From: Nocardiopsaceae bacterium
GTDB lineage: Bacteria > Actinomycetota > Actinomycetes > Streptosporangiales > Streptosporangiaceae
Assembly (NCBI GenBank): GCA_031254715.1
Contig: JAIRTY010000819.1
Span: 1-7,548, forward strand
DNA: 7,548 bases
Direction: 5' to 3'
This document shows, piece after piece, positions 1 to 6,007 of this stretch (within the stretch, counting starts at the first letter, position 1; the number at the start of each line of letters is the position of its first letter). The notes under the pieces were generated by a model. The model had not been told where the DNA came from. It made no database searches and saw nothing but the letters and a program-made list of their open reading frames with translations. The translations under genes were made by a program, and so were the position numbers.

Positions 1-915
1 GCCGCCGCGCTGCTGCTGATCGTGGTGATCGCCGGCTCCTGCGCTCTCGCGTCCCGGCTGACCCGGCGCGGGCCCGCCCCGCTGGAATGGTTCGCGCTCT
101 GGTCGCTGGCCCTGGTGACGGCCGCCTTCCTGTGGCCAGCCGACTTCTACTACCACTACGCCGCGTTCCTGGCCCCGTTCCTGGCGCTGTCGCTGGCGCT
201 CCCGGTGGCCCGGCTGGCCGCGGCGCTCGCCGACCGGCCGCAGCCCCGGGCCACCAGTGGGCTGCGCGGCCCCGCGGCCCCGGCCCCGGCCAACGGGCCC
301 GCCCCGGAGAAATCCGCCCAGGACGGTTCCGCTCCCGTACCCGCCGGCGGGCCCGCTCCGGCCGGGCCCGCTCCGGCCGGGTCAGTGCCGGCCGCCGACG
401 GATCCGGGCGCGTCCATAGGTCCCGGCTGCCGCGGCCGGGACCCCGGTCCGTGGCCGCCCTGCCGTGGCTGGTGGGCGCTGCGGTGATCGCCTTCACGGC
501 CCTCCAGGCGGCATCGGTGACCAGCCTGACCGCGGCGGTCCCGCCCTCTGAGATCGCCGCCGCCCGGCATGCGATCCGGCCCGGCGCGTGCGTGCTCGCC
601 GATCAGGTGTCCTACGCGATGGCCGCCGACCGGTTCGTCTCCGACGTGCCCGGCTGCTCGCAGATGGTGGATGGGGTCGGCACGGACTACGCGCTGTCGC
701 ACGGGCGGAACGGGACCACCGGGGCCGCCCAGTCGCCCGGCGCCCGGGCGGTCTGGCAGAAGGCGTTCCGGAACGCCCAGTACGTGTGGCTGACCGGGCT
801 GGCCTACCGCCGCATCCCGTGGACGCCCGGCCTGCACGCCTACTTCCGGGCCCACTTCGTCCCGGTGAGCAAGGGCCTCACCTTGCTTTACGTCCGCCGC
901 GGGCTACAGCGCTAG
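1..915 (+). CDS. Membrane glycosyltransferase-like protein (GT87/GT39-like), 3' part
   Basis: The reading frame is open from the first base, so the gene begins upstream and the GTG at 22 is probably internal. About 304 residues are visible. Numbered from that GTG, there are hydrophobic segments at about 23-40 and 45-65, then a Pro/Ala/Gly-rich stretch at about 72-140, another membrane segment at about 147-170, and a C-terminal domain of about 125 residues that probably lies outside the membrane. The segment WPADFYYHYAAFLAPF and the later ACVLADQVSYAMAADRF and DVPGC resemble the C-terminal part of actinobacterial polyprenyl-phosphate-sugar-dependent mannosyltransferase-like proteins. That family transfers sugars on the outer face of the membrane. 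The catalytic N-terminal loops are outside the window, so substrate and activity cannot be judged. The gene ends with TAG 8 bp from the convergent DUF1015 stop codon. The family assignment comes from recalled similarity, not a search. Confidence 0.72.
   Translation, partial: AAALLLIVVIAGSCALASRLTRRGPAPLEWFALWSLALVTAAFLWPADFYYHYAAFLAPFLALSLALPVARLAAALADRPQPRATSGLRGPAAPAPANGPAPEKSAQDGSAPVPAGGPAPAGPAPAGSVPAADGSGRVHRSRLPRPGPRSVAALPWLVGAAVIAFTALQAASVTSLTAAVPPSEIAAARHAIRPGACVLADQVSYAMAADRFVSDVPGCSQMVDGVGTDYALSHGRNGTTGAAQSPGARAVWQKAFRNAQYVWLTGLAYRRIPWTPGLHAYFRAHFVPVSKGLTLLYVRRGLQR
349..378 (+). repeat. 15-bp tandem repeat, two copies, encoding Gly-Pro-Ala-Pro-Ala
   Basis: The unit GGGCCCGCTCCGGCC occurs twice head to tail (349-363 and 364-378), in frame with the membrane glycosyltransferase-like gene. 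It sits inside a longer Pro/Ala/Gly-rich stretch coded by about 235-440. The repeat length is a multiple of three, so copy-number change would keep the frame. It looks like slippage-driven growth of a flexible linker. Confidence 0.8.
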
Positions 916-923
916 CGACCGCC

Positions 924-2354
924 TCAGCCGAGCTCGAACGTCCGCATCACCAGGCCGGTGCGCGGCTTGGGGCCGAACGAGGTGGACTTGCGCGGCAACC
1001 GCTCCCCGCGGGCGGCTATCTCGCGCACCCGGTCGGCCGGCAGCGGCGGGCAGATCACGGCGGTGCCGGCCGGCGGCTCCCCGGCCGCCCGCACCGCCTC
1101 CGCCAGGTCGTGATGAATCTGCACCGACGGGTCGTCGTCCCGGATCCCCCACAGCCGCGCCAGCAGCAGTTCCTGCAGCACCGCCGTTGGCAGCTCCCGC
1201 CACCCGGCCGAGCGGCCGGGCATGGCGGCCGCCACCTGATCCGGGTCCGGGTCGGTGAGCAATTGCACGTCGTCCTCGCCGGCCAGCAGGAACGCCGGTC
1301 CGTTCCGGCTGGCCCCGGCCAGCGCGGCGGCCGCGGCGCCGAGGGCAGCCGTGGCCCCGGGACCGGCCGCGGCCAGTTCCGGCGAGGACAATCCCGGCAC
1401 CGTCCGCACCGTGAAGGCGTCCTTGGCCCTGGCTGCGGCTTCCGCCGGCGGCAGCCCGGGGATCACCCGGTGGATCGCCCCCAGCCGGGGCGGGTACGCG
1501 TCCGAGTCCACCAGCAGCGCCAGCCCGCTGTCCCAGGGCCCCGGGCCGGCGCCAGCTGCCCGCTGGCGGGACTGGATCTCCAGGTAGGCGGCATAGCGAT
1601 GATTCCCGTCCGCGATCAGCGCCTGCCGGCCGGCCAGGTCGGCCGCGACCGCCGCGTGCCGGCCCGGGTCCGTCACCGCCCACAGCCGGTGCCGGATCCC
1701 GTCGCCGGTGTCCACGGTCAGCAGCGGCTCCTCCCGCTCCGCCACCTCATCCGGCAGCCGGCTGGCGGCCCCGGCCCCGCCGCCGTCGTAGAGCAGGAAG
1801 ATCGGCTCCAGGTTCGCTCCGGTCGCCTCCATCAGCTCGCGCCGCCCCGCAACCGGCCCGGGCAGGACGTTCTCATGCGGAAGAACGGCCGGGTTCCCGG
1901 CCGGGGCCAGCCGCAGCGCGCCGATCAGGCCGCGCTGGATCACCAGGCCGGCACCTGCCGGGGCGGCTGGGACGCCGTCAGCCCCGGGCGCGCCGGGGGA
2001 GTCCCCGTCCGGCCGCTCGCGCTGCTCATAGACGTACAGGGCCGGCCCGGCATCCGGCAGCAGGATCCCGTCCGCCTGCCAGTCCTGCAGCAGCCGGGCC
2101 GCCTCCCGGTACTCCCCGCCGGCATGGCGGGCGTCCGGGCGGGGCAGGATCAGCCGGACTACGTTGTGCGGGTCGGCGGCGAGCAACTGCCCCTCGGTGT
2201 CGTGGGCAATCACGTCGTACGGTGGAGAGGTGACCTCTGCGAGACCGCTCACCCGGTCAGGCGCGTAACGCAGCCCGCGGAACGGTGTCAGCGCGAGGCC
2301 GGGCTGGCGCTGGTGACCGGACGGTGGTGGCTGGCCGGACGGAAGGATCTGCAC
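924..2354 (-). CDS. DUF1015 family protein
   Basis: A protein of 476 residues if it starts at the GTG at 2354-2352; an alternative GTG at 2369-2367 gives 481. Neither has a clear ribosome binding site, and the first 20 or so residues look unconserved, so the start is uncertain. From the GTG at 2354, family-like motifs are PFRGLRY (24-30), SPPYDVI (43-49), ADGNHRYAAYLE (about 248-259) and the C-terminal LPRKSTSFGPKPRTG (453-467). The DGNHR segment recalls the DGHHR motif of ParB/SerK-type folds, where it helps bind nucleotide; extending that to this protein is my inference. DUF1015 proteins have no firmly established biochemical role that I know of; in some anaerobes they sit beside serine-biosynthesis genes. 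A Pro/Gly/Ala-rich insert lies at about 114-133. The gene is convergent with the membrane protein gene (8 bp apart) and divergent from the TPR gene, with almost no space between the start codons. Confidence 0.9.
   Translation of the reverse strand: MQILPSGQPPPSGHQRQPGLALTPFRGLRYAPDRVSGLAEVTSPPYDVIAHDTEGQLLAADPHNVVRLILPRPDARHAGGEYREAARLLQDWQADGILLPDAGPALYVYEQRERPDGDSPGAPGADGVPAAPAGAGLVIQRGLIGALRLAPAGNPAVLPHENVLPGPVAGRRELMEATGANLEPIFLLYDGGGAGAASRLPDEVAEREEPLLTVDTGDGIRHRLWAVTDPGRHAAVAADLAGRQALIADGNHRYAAYLEIQSRQRAAGAGPGPWDSGLALLVDSDAYPPRLGAIHRVIPGLPPAEAAARAKDAFTVRTVPGLSSPELAAAGPGATAALGAAAAALAGASRNGPAFLLAGEDDVQLLTDPDPDQVAAAMPGRSAGWRELPTAVLQELLLARLWGIRDDDPSVQIHHDLAEAVRAAGEPPAGTAVICPPLPADRVREIAARGERLPRKSTSFGPKPRTGLVMRTFELG
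2341..2346 (+). promoter_or_regulatory. Ribosome binding site of the TPR gene
   Basis: GGAAGG lies 10 bp before the ATG at 2357. It decides in favour of that ATG over an in-frame GTG at 2285, which would add 24 Arg/Gly/Ala-rich residues and overlap the DUF1015 gene by about 70 bp. Confidence 0.6.
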
Positions 2355-2356
2355 AT

Positions 2357-2866
2357 ATGACAGAAGCACCGCGCGAGGACTCAGATTCCCAGCCTGGCGA
2401 AGATCCCGGTCCAGAGGCAGCCCCGGCGGATCCCCGCGGCGATGCTTACTCCTGGTACCGGCGTGGCCTAGACCTGCTCGGCCGGGGCAGCCCGGCGGCG
2501 GCCGCGCAACTGCTCGGCCGGGTGGCCGAAGCTGAGCCGGAGTCCCGCAGCGTGCTGGAGGCGCTGGGCCGGGCGCAGTTCGACGCCGGGCGGTACGCGG
2601 CCGCGGCGGACAGCTTCCGGCGCATCGTAGAGGCCAGCCCTAGCGACGACTACGCCCAGTTCGGGCTCGGCCTGTCGCTTGCCCGCGGCGGCGACCCGGC
2701 GGCCGCCGCCGAGCATCTCGCGCTCGCGGTCGCGATGCGCCCGGAACTGCCGCACTACAGCAAGGCGCTGCGGGGGGTGCGTGCCACGCTCCAGGCGCGG
2801 TCCGGGGACGACGAGCCGTCCGGCGGCCAGGCCTGGCCCGGCGCCACCGGCGAGAGCACCGGCTGA
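2357..2866 (+). CDS. Tetratricopeptide repeat protein (Rv1691-like position)
   Basis: A protein of 169 residues, likely cytoplasmic, as no signal peptide or membrane segment is visible. Residues 1-28 are acidic and Pro-rich, probably disordered. Three consecutive TPR-like helix pairs follow at about 30-63, 64-97 and 98-131, recognisable by repeated small residues at the helix-packing positions (GLDLLGRG, LGRAQFDAGRY, GLGLSLARGG) and the terminal Pro of each unit (EAEPES, EASPSD, AMRPEL). A short Gly/Ser-rich tail ends the protein. TPR arrays bind partner proteins; the partner here is unknown. The stop codon overlaps the ATG of the HAD phosphatase (TGATG), so the two are probably co-transcribed and translationally coupled. 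A TPR gene directly before this phosphatase matches the Rv1691-Rv1692 arrangement recalled from M. tuberculosis, which suggests a conserved functional link but does not show one. Confidence 0.88.
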   Translation: MTEAPREDSDSQPGEDPGPEAAPADPRGDAYSWYRRGLDLLGRGSPAAAAQLLGRVAEAEPESRSVLEALGRAQFDAGRYAAAADSFRRIVEASPSDDYAQFGLGLSLARGGDPAAAAEHLALAVAMRPELPHYSKALRGVRATLQARSGDDEPSGGQAWPGATGESTG

Positions 2867-3894
2867 TGACAGGACCGGGAAGCGGCGGGGTGCTGCCGCA
2901 CGGATCCGCCCGGCCGCTCGCCGAGGCGTATGACGTCGCCCTGCTCGACCTGGACGGCGTCGTGTACCTGGGCGGCTCGGCCGTGCCCGGGGCCGCCGAG
3001 TCGCTGGCGAAGGCGGCCGCCGCCGGCCTGCGGGTGGCATTCGTGACCAACAACTCCTCCCGTACCCCGTCGGCCATCGCCGCCCAGCTCACCGGGCTGG
3101 GAGTGGCGGCCGCCGCCGCCGACATCGTGACCTCGGCACAGGCCACGGCCAGGCTGCTGGCTGAGCGGCTGCCGCCGGGGTCGGCGGTGCTGGTGGTGGG
3201 CGGCATGGGGCTGCGGATGGCGCTGCGGGAACGCGGGTTCCGGCCGGTCTCGGTCGCCGCCGACCGCCCGGCCGCCGTGGTCCAGGGATACGCGCCCGAC
3301 ATCAGCTACTCGCTGCTGGCCGAGGGCGGGCTCGCGGTGGCGGCCGGGGCCTGGTTCGTGGCCTCGAACGCCGACTCCACGCTGCCGACCACCCGCGGCC
3401 GCCAGCCGGGGAACGGGGCGCTGGCCCAGGTGATCGCCACCGCGACCGGCCGCCAGCCGGCGGTGGCGGGCAAGCCGGAGCCCCCGCTGCACGCCGAGGC
3501 GGTGGCCAGGACCGGGGCCAGCCGCCCGCTGGTGGTGGGCGACCGGCTTGACACCGATATCGAGGGGGCAGCCCGGGCCGGGGCCGACAGCCTGCTGGTG
3601 TTCACCGGCGTGAGCCGGCCGCGCGATGCCGTGCTCGCCCCGCCCGGCCAGCGTCCCGCCTACCTGGCAGCAGGGCTGGCCGGGCTGCTGGAGCCGCATC
3701 CGGCGGTGGCCGCGGCCGGCGGCGTGTTCCGCTGCCGAGGATGGGAAGCGGCCCGCGGCGCCGGCGGCCGGCTCCGCCTCAGCGGGCACGGCGAATGGCT
3801 GGACGGCCTGCGCGCGCTGTGCGCGGCCGCGTGGTCGGAGGGCCAGGTCACGGCCGAGGCGGCGGACGCCGCGCTGGCCGCGCTGCCGCGCTGA
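2866..3894 (+). CDS. HAD-IIA family phosphatase (Rv1692/NagD-like), possible glycerol-3-phosphate phosphatase
   Basis: A protein of 342 residues with all four HAD motifs: motif I DLDGVVYLGG with nucleophile Asp28 and acid/base Asp30; motif II TNNSSRTP starting at Thr61; motif III Lys203 in GKPEPPLHAEA; motif IV VGDRLDTDI with Asp226 and acidic residues 229 and 231 for magnesium. The C2-type cap lies between motifs II and III, at about 85-195. The family hydrolyses small phosphate esters in the cytoplasm (phosphoglycolate, nucleotides, glycerol phosphate). The M. tuberculosis relative at the same position, Rv1692, has been described as a glycerol-3-phosphate phosphatase acting in phospholipid head-group recycling; carrying that substrate over is inference from context and resemblance. 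Residues from about 283 form an extra C-terminal module absent from E. coli NagD. The start is the ATG overlapping the TPR stop. Only a weak ribosome binding site is visible, consistent with translational coupling. Confidence 0.9.
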   Translation: MTGPGSGGVLPHGSARPLAEAYDVALLDLDGVVYLGGSAVPGAAESLAKAAAAGLRVAFVTNNSSRTPSAIAAQLTGLGVAAAAADIVTSAQATARLLAERLPPGSAVLVVGGMGLRMALRERGFRPVSVAADRPAAVVQGYAPDISYSLLAEGGLAVAAGAWFVASNADSTLPTTRGRQPGNGALAQVIATATGRQPAVAGKPEPPLHAEAVARTGASRPLVVGDRLDTDIEGAARAGADSLLVFTGVSRPRDAVLAPPGQRPAYLAAGLAGLLEPHPAVAAAGGVFRCRGWEAARGAGGRLRLSGHGEWLDGLRALCAAAWSEGQVTAEAADAALAALPR

Positions 3895-4086
3895 CCGGGG
3901 GCTCTGGCTCCCTGGGGTCATCCCGCAGGCGCGGGACGCCTCCTTTCGGCTGACGCCGGCATCCCCCCGCAGGGTGACGAAGATCGGCATTGCGGGCGAC
4001 GCGCTGGCCCCGCCTTCCCGGCCAGACTGGGCGCGGCCGGCCGGGCACGGGGCCCCGCCGGCCGGTCACTGGAGGAGGACCTGACC
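3895..4086. other. Intergenic region between the HAD phosphatase and the ABC operon
   Basis: 192 bp without a supported gene. It holds a short stem-loop (6-bp arms 3921-3926 and 3931-3936, loop AGGC) that could slow transcription after the phosphatase gene but lacks a T-run. A GC palindromic hairpin lies before the ABC ribosome binding site (8-bp arms 4037-4044 and 4058-4065). No convincing -35/-10 pair was found, although the gap is large enough to hold the ABC promoter. Confidence 0.5.
4071..4078 (+). promoter_or_regulatory. Strong ribosome binding site of the ABC ATPase gene
   Basis: GGAGGAGG, 8 bp before the ATG at 4087, is one of the best matches to the anti-Shine-Dalgarno sequence in the window. 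It fixes the start and suggests efficient translation. Confidence 0.8.
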
Positions 4087-5085
4087 ATGATCGAGGCGCG
4101 CGGCCTCACCAAGCGATACGGCGAGACGCTCGCCGTGAGCGAACTGTCGTTCACGGTGCAGCCCGGGAGGATCACCGGCTTCCTGGGCCCGAACGGGGCG
4201 GGCAAGACCACCACGATGCGGCTGATCCTGGGACTGGACCGGCCCACGCGCGGCACGGTCACCGTGAACGGGAAGGAGTTCCGGCAGCTGGCGAGGCCCA
4301 TGCAGGAGGTGGGCGCGCTGCTGGACGCCAAGGCGGTGCACGGCGGCCGCAGCGCCCGCAACCACCTGCGCTGCCTGGCCGAGGCGAACAACCTGCCGCT
4401 GCGACGGGCCGGCGAGGTGCTGGAGCTCGTCGGGCTGAGTGACGTGGCCGGCAAGCGGGCCGGCGGCTTCTCGCTGGGCATGGGCCAGCGGCTCGGGATA
4501 GCGGCCGCCCTGCTCGGGGACCCGGCCATCCTCATGTTCGACGAACCGGTCAACGGGCTCGACCCGGAAGGGATCCTGTGGATCCGCAACCTGATGAAGG
4601 CGCTGGCCGCCGAGGGGCGGACGGTCTTCGTGTCGAGCCACCTGATGTCGGAGATGGAGCACACCGCCGATCACCTGATCGTGATCGGGCGCGGCAGGGT
4701 GATCGCGGACTGCAGCGTCGCTGACTTCATCGCTGGCAACTCGGTGCAGTCGGTGCGGGTCCGGACCCCCGACCCGGTCGTCCTGGTCAACGCGGTGGCG
4801 CAGGCCGGCGGGACCGCGGTGGCGGACGGTGACGGGGCCATCGTGGTGCAGGGCCTGACCGCGGAGCGGGTCGGCGACCTGGCGTTCACCAGCCGGATCC
4901 CGGTGCACGAGCTGACGCCGGACCGGGCGTCGCTGGAAGCGGCGTTCATGGAGCTGACGGCGGCGAGCGTGGAGTTCAGGGCCGGTGCCCCCGGCGGACC
5001 GCCGGGCGGCGGCCGGGCGGCAGACAGCGGCAGCGAACCGGGTCCCGGCGGGGGCGAGCCGGTGCGCGCCGGAGGGGTGGCCTGA
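4087..5085 (+). CDS. ABC-2 type exporter, ATP-binding protein
   Basis: A protein of 332 residues. Nucleotide-binding motifs are complete and in order: Walker A GPNGAGKT (34-41), signature SLGMGQR (129-135), Walker B ILMFDEP with Asp152 and Glu153 (148-154), D-loop GLDP (157-160) and switch His185 in SSHLMSE. The Q-loop region reads EVGALLDAKAVHGGRSARNHL (75-94), the form seen in actinobacterial drug/antibiotic-type ATPases, and no canonical Gln is evident there. Residues from about 217 form the C-terminal regulatory domain common in the BcrA/DrrA-like group. The last 35 residues (from about 298) are a Gly/Pro-rich, probably disordered tail. It should hydrolyse ATP at the inner face of the membrane to drive the permease encoded 1 bp downstream. 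The substrate is unknown; no nearby biosynthetic or two-component genes give a clue. Confidence 0.95.
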   Translation: MIEARGLTKRYGETLAVSELSFTVQPGRITGFLGPNGAGKTTTMRLILGLDRPTRGTVTVNGKEFRQLARPMQEVGALLDAKAVHGGRSARNHLRCLAEANNLPLRRAGEVLELVGLSDVAGKRAGGFSLGMGQRLGIAAALLGDPAILMFDEPVNGLDPEGILWIRNLMKALAAEGRTVFVSSHLMSEMEHTADHLIVIGRGRVIADCSVADFIAGNSVQSVRVRTPDPVVLVNAVAQAGGTAVADGDGAIVVQGLTAERVGDLAFTSRIPVHELTPDRASLEAAFMELTAASVEFRAGAPGGPPGGGRAADSGSEPGPGGGEPVRAGGVA

Positions 5086-5086
5086 C

Positions 5087-5941
5087 ATGGCGGCAACAGC
5101 GCAGGTGACAGTAGCCAGGCACGGGGGTGTTCCGGCCAGCGGCGGCCGGGCCGGCCTCGGCGGCGCGGTCCGGTCGGAGCTCACCAAGATCAGGTCGGTA
5201 CGTTCCACCTACTGGACGCTGACGGCGATGATCCTGGTCACGATCGGCATCGGCGCGCTCTTCAGCTTCGGGCACGCGCAGGCGTTCAGCCAGCTGCCCG
5301 CGGGCCAGCAGGCACGCCAGTCCGCCGCATCGATCGCCCACGCCGCGGACTACAGCCTGTTCGGGCTGATCCTCGGCCAGCTGATCGTGGCCGTGCTCGG
5401 CGCGCTCACGATCACGTCCGAGTACTCCACCGGGATGGTCAGGACCTCGCTCACGGTGATGCCACGGCGGGGCACGTTGTTCGCTGCCAAGGCCCTGGTG
5501 TTCGGAGCCGTCGCGCTCGCGGCCGGCCTGGCCACCTCGTTCGCTTCGTTCTTCATCGGCCAGGCCATCCTGTCCACCCAGCACATCAGCACCACCCTCG
5601 GCCACCCGGGGGTACTGCGCGCGGTGGCGGGCGGCGGGCTGTTCCTGGCCTGCTGCGGGCTGCTGTCCTACGGGATCGGCGCGATGCTGCGGCACAGCGC
5701 CGGGGCCATCACCGCATCGATCGCCCTGCTGTTCGTGGCGTACATCCTGAGCAACTTCCTGCCCGGCAGCTGGGCCCAGCACATCGACAAGTGGATCCCG
5801 TTCAACGCTGGCGCCGCGATCTGGGAGAACGTCTCCGCCCCGGACATGTTCAGCCCCTGGGCCGGGTTCGCGGTGTTCGCCGCCTACACGGCGGTGGCCC
5901 TGGCCGCAGGCCTCATCCTGTTCCGCCGCCGCGACGCGTAG
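5087..5941 (+). CDS. ABC-2 type exporter, permease
   Basis: A protein of 284 residues starting at the ATG 1 bp after the ATPase stop codon, with GGAGG 11 bp upstream. An upstream in-frame start at 4985 would overlap the ATPase gene and is unlikely. After a Gly/Ala-rich cytoplasmic N-terminus comes RSELTKIRSVRSTYWTL (29-45), typical of this family, then six likely membrane segments at about 43-60, 90-110, 135-158, 178-200, 206-226 and 257-279. The segment ITSEYSTGMVRTSL (109-122) is the conserved cytoplasmic coupling region found in actinobacterial ABC-2 permeases, thought to contact the ATPase. The protein ends with the positively charged FRRRDA, as expected for a cytoplasmic C-terminus. It presumably dimerises and pairs with the ATPase to export an unknown substrate. 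A strong stem-loop starts 6 bp after the stop codon. Confidence 0.93.
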   Translation: MAATAQVTVARHGGVPASGGRAGLGGAVRSELTKIRSVRSTYWTLTAMILVTIGIGALFSFGHAQAFSQLPAGQQARQSAASIAHAADYSLFGLILGQLIVAVLGALTITSEYSTGMVRTSLTVMPRRGTLFAAKALVFGAVALAAGLATSFASFFIGQAILSTQHISTTLGHPGVLRAVAGGGLFLACCGLLSYGIGAMLRHSAGAITASIALLFVAYILSNFLPGSWAQHIDKWIPFNAGAAIWENVSAPDMFSPWAGFAVFAAYTAVALAAGLILFRRRDA

Positions 5942-5946
5942 CGGCG

Positions 5947-5987
5947 GGAACGCGGCCCGGCCCCGCACCGGGGCCGGGCCGCGTTCC
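5947..5987. terminator. Perfect 18-bp stem-loop, likely bidirectional terminator
   Basis: Arms 5947-5964 and 5970-5987 are perfect inverted repeats around a 5-base loop (GCACC). The arm outer ends are GGAA/TTCC and the rest is almost all G and C. It lies between the stops of the convergent permease (5941) and glycosylase (6008) genes, so it can end transcription from both sides. There is no T-run after either arm, as is common for stem-loop terminators in high-GC actinomycetes. Confidence 0.85.
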
Positions 5988-6007
5988 GGCTCCGGCGGGC
6001 GCCGGCG

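Noticed and set aside
2285..2356. Upstream GTG start extending the TPR protein by 24 residues
   Set aside because: The extension is Arg/Gly-rich, overlaps DUF1015, and the ATG at 2357 has its own ribosome binding site.
588..2360. A 590-codon open frame on the + strand opposite DUF1015
   Set aside because: Its translation is Arg/Pro/Gly/Gln-rich without domains, as expected for a shadow frame in GC-rich DNA. The minus-strand frame carries clear DUF1015 motifs.
2755..3990. A 411-codon open frame on the - strand opposite the TPR and HAD genes
   Set aside because: Low-complexity composition, no motif, and it spans two well-supported genes on the other strand.
4066..5208. A 380-codon open frame on the - strand opposite the ABC ATPase
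   Set aside because: Shadow of the ATPase gene: all ABC motifs are in the + frame, and the minus frame has no recognisable domain.
4976..5968. A 330-codon open frame on the - strand opposite the permease
   Set aside because: Rich in Arg, Gly, Gln and Glu with no membrane segments or motifs, and it would run into the stem-loop terminator.
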